A stretch of 64,000 nt of DNA, taken from the NCBI GenBank assembly GCA_963576735.1, contig OY755190.1, positions 4,023,695 through 4,087,694 on the forward strand, in the 5' to 3' direction. Made by a program: the position numbers and the translations under genes. The notes under the pieces were generated by a model. The model saw only the letters and a program-made list of their open reading frames with translations, was not told the DNA's origin and searched no databases. Positions 61,473 to 64,000 of the stretch are shown here, in pieces; position 1 is the stretch's first letter, and every line of letters begins with the position of its first letter. This DNA is from Bedellia somnulentella (taxonomy: Eukaryota; Arthropoda; Insecta; Lepidoptera; Bedelliidae).

Positions 61473-64000
61473 GGCTAAAAGGATAAAAAAAAAACTTTTA
61501 TATTTTTATAAACAACTTTCATGAATGATACATTAAACATTTTTGGTTTTTTTCCTCATAATAGAGTATTAATTTATTAATAAAGATCAAATTTCTCATC
61601 AGCCCTAAAATCCCATTTAAAACAGAGCTCGTATAGTTTTTTGTTTGTTCTACAATTTATGTTATAATTCCTTATTTCAGGTACTAAGGCAGACGAAGGA
61701 GGAATTATCGGAACTATTATTTATTATCGTAGGATTATTATGGCATTGTGTTATTTGAGTGTGTTTTACTTGTTGGTTATAACACCAAAAAATTGCAAGT
61801 AGCTTCTGTAAAAGACGTTTTGTATTTTTGTAAAAACTTGCAAAAAAGCCTTATAAATTTGTGTTCTTGAAATTTTAACGCTTACACTGTTTTATGATAC
61901 GGTAGTTTGGGACGACGACTGTGAAAGAACGAAAGAATGATACAATATGTTTATTTATGGACTAATGAATGCCTTAAAATTAGGCCATTTATAAATATAG
62001 AGAAATTGTAGGCTAGGAATAATTGATATGAATTTTGAATGTGTAAAGTATACGGGCTACCTACTGCCAGGAATTAGTATAGAACATACGTTTTTGATAT
62101 GAGAAATGCAATAAAAGTGAGAATTAATCGATGCAGAAGTGAACTAACAAAATAAAGATTGATATGGTACAAAAGATTCTCGATTGGACGTTGAGGTTTA
62201 AACGTTTGTTGTGATTTTACGCGATGGTTTGTGAATTTGATAGCCGCTTAAATAAATAGCTTCAAGACAAAAAATACAATTGAAATTTTGCAATATTTTA
62301 CTCGAATGAAAATTAATAATTGTAAGTTAATAGATTTAAGAGCTTAATGTCGATGTTATGAGTTCTCAAATTGACACAGAAGATACGTGTCTACAAATAA
62401 TACAGTATTTTTGTAATGTAGGGACATCGAATGTTATACGTTATCTCAATGCACCTCTTCTCTCTCTCTCTTTAACATACATATACTCACGGCTATAATT
62501 CTCTAGAAGGGGATAATCCTTATAATTACACTTAGAGTGTTTCTCATGCGTGAGGTATTGAATAAAGTAGCCTTAAAAGCCTTAAACTTGAATAAACTCT
62601 CACAACTGACATCTGGCAAAGAAAGTGTGATGTAGTTAAAAATAAAAAAAAAAACAATCTTCCTATTTTGACTTCTATTACTTGAAAACCTAAAAAAGCA
62701 TGTTCTATATGACTTTATCCACGAGCTTAATGTACAAGCTATTAGCAATCGCGCATGCGAGATCTCTCAATAATTAGTATTTCTACAAACCAAATGTCTT
62801 AAAACGATCTCGACCTGTTACGGACAGCTCCACCCAAATAACTTAATATTCATTATATAAGCGACATCGAAAATAACGCTACGAAATAATGGAAATATTA
62901 AAAACTAAGTTTCAACTATTTCGATATGATTTATCGGATTTTGGTCAACCATGACCGATACAAACAAATTACATTGGTTCGACTATAACAAAACCAGATA
63001 ATATGAATAAAATCTTGTGAATGATGACGAAAATTATTAACAGCATTAATTTCTTAATGGAGAAAGAGTAAACTTATTTTATTATAAGCACTTTGTACAT
63101 ATACTCACGGCCATGATTCCCAAAAAGGGGTATATTTAGGGATACTACTACGGCGGAAATAGGTCCTTCGAGTGTTATGAGAACGGTGCCCATTAACTGC
63201 TATGCCTTATTGTTGAGACTTCAGAATCTAGTCTTAAGGACACGATTTGATGCCTCAAGTACAAGGCATCCAAGTGTAAAAGAAAATCATAGTTTAATAA
63301 TCAACTCGCCACTTAAATGTAGTAGAAATGTTCGTCATGAAAATAATTGCTGTTATTCAAAGCCAAATTATTTTTTTGATAATTCGAATAGAAAACATAG
63401 ACTGATAACTGGAAATCAAAATAGGTATATTTTGTAGCTTCAGTTTGATACGTTTAGAATATATTTATAGGTAGTTCCTAATTTTGGTCACACAACACAT
63501 TAGTACTTTATTTTAATATCATGCACTTAGATGTACGCTTCACTTACATACAATAATACTTATCTGTACAAATATTTATTTTAATACTCTTGTTATTCTT
63601 CTTCACGTTTACTTAATTAAACTAATGTAATGTGTGAATAATTAGACTAAGTATTTTAGTATTAAAATGTCAAATCCTGGCTAATAGATAAAATCAAAGA
63701 ATACCAATATTATTGAGTACAATAAATACGAGAAATTAATGTAATATGGCTCTTATATTTACGTAAAAGATATCTTGTTAAGACAAATGGCTTCTAGTAT
63801 GAAGTTCAAAAATACAGTAAGATGCTCGAAATAAAAAGGAGATTTGCAACTTAAAATCACTTTTCATACAACATGACAGATTATTATTTGTAGGGAAGCC
63901 ACAACATAGGGGGAACGAAATTGCAAAAGAAAAATAAGATTAGTCATGACCACGTTAACATAACGCTGCTCTTATAAGGCTTGAAATGGCATAATATCAT
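61473..64000. other. Downstream flank without recognised genes
   Basis: AT-rich. Family A tail stubs at 62478-62515 and 63097-63130 (ACATATACTCACGGC). The minus strand near 62510-62660 reads LPDVSCESLFKFKAFKATLF, faintly like the C-terminal end of a LINE. An 86-codon frame at 63177-63437 is not recognised. Confidence 0.45.

Noticed and set aside
63177..63437. 86-codon gene downstream of PR-Set7
   Set aside because: No recognised domain, no clear splice or polyadenylation context; may be a LINE tail remnant or chance.

Overview
The window is 64 kb of nuclear animal DNA, almost certainly from a moth or butterfly (Lepidoptera). The host genes have short phase-conserved exons and GT-AG introns. 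The background is AT-rich and packed with arthropod-type mobile DNA: Bel/Pao and Copia LTR elements, RTE-like and Jockey/CR1-like LINEs, a Penelope GIY-YIG relic, Lep1-like repeats, tRNA-derived SINEs, and many short inverted-repeat transposons. I could not identify the species.

Four host genes were reconstructed exon by exon. (1) 1-3967, plus strand: the 3' part of eIF3c, a translation initiation factor subunit, in five exons. (2) 6977-9503, plus strand: UBE2L3/UbcD10, a ubiquitin-conjugating E2 of 154 aa, in four exons. (3) 28337-46034, minus strand: HDAC8, a class I histone deacetylase of 395 aa in eight exons, with its last exon displaced by a Copia insertion. (4) 50108-61251, plus strand: PR-Set7/KMT5A, the H4K20 monomethyltransferase, 308 aa, in five exons with a 10-nt first coding exon. 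HDAC8 and PR-Set7 are chromatin enzymes arranged head to head about 4 kb apart; most of that gap is repeat DNA.

Mobile DNA dominates the rest. A structurally intact Bel/Pao retrotransposon (14145-21539, minus strand, 376-bp LTRs that look identical, 5-bp duplication CTAAT, 1770-aa Gag-Pol) and a near-intact Copia element (28477-33553, plus strand, 5-bp duplication ATACC, 1333-aa Gag-Pol) are the youngest large insertions. An RTE-like LINE with a (TATG)n tail occurs about ten times as 5'-truncated copies, several with clear target-site duplications. A ~250-bp SINE-like family (called family A here) occurs more than a dozen times and shares the LINE's 3' hairpin and tail, so it is probably mobilised by that LINE. 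Other families are a (TTATG)-tailed SINE (family B), a tRNA-cored repeat with inverted flanks (family C), and a third tRNA-like SINE (family D).

Layout: 1-4.0 kb eIF3c; 4-7 kb intergenic repeats; 7-9.5 kb UBE2L3; 9.7-14 kb inverted-repeat transposons, a Lep1-like repeat and a Penelope relic; 14.1-21.5 kb Bel; 22.3-28.3 kb a shattered LINE carrying three later insertions; 28.3-46.0 kb HDAC8, whose introns hold Copia, mariner and THAP/P-type relics, RTE and SINE copies and two partial duplicates of its own exon 7; 46-50.1 kb intergenic with a 2.3-kb fold-back element; 50.1-61.3 kb PR-Set7 with a hAT-type element, a LINE nested in an RTE copy and an inverted-repeat element in its introns; 61.3-64 kb non-coding flank.

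No prokaryotic features, CRISPR array or evident non-transposon novel gene system was seen. The points most worth a second look are the HDAC8 exon reconstruction and exon-7 duplications, the tRNA-cored family C with its arm-matched inverted flanks, and the LINE/SINE tail sharing.
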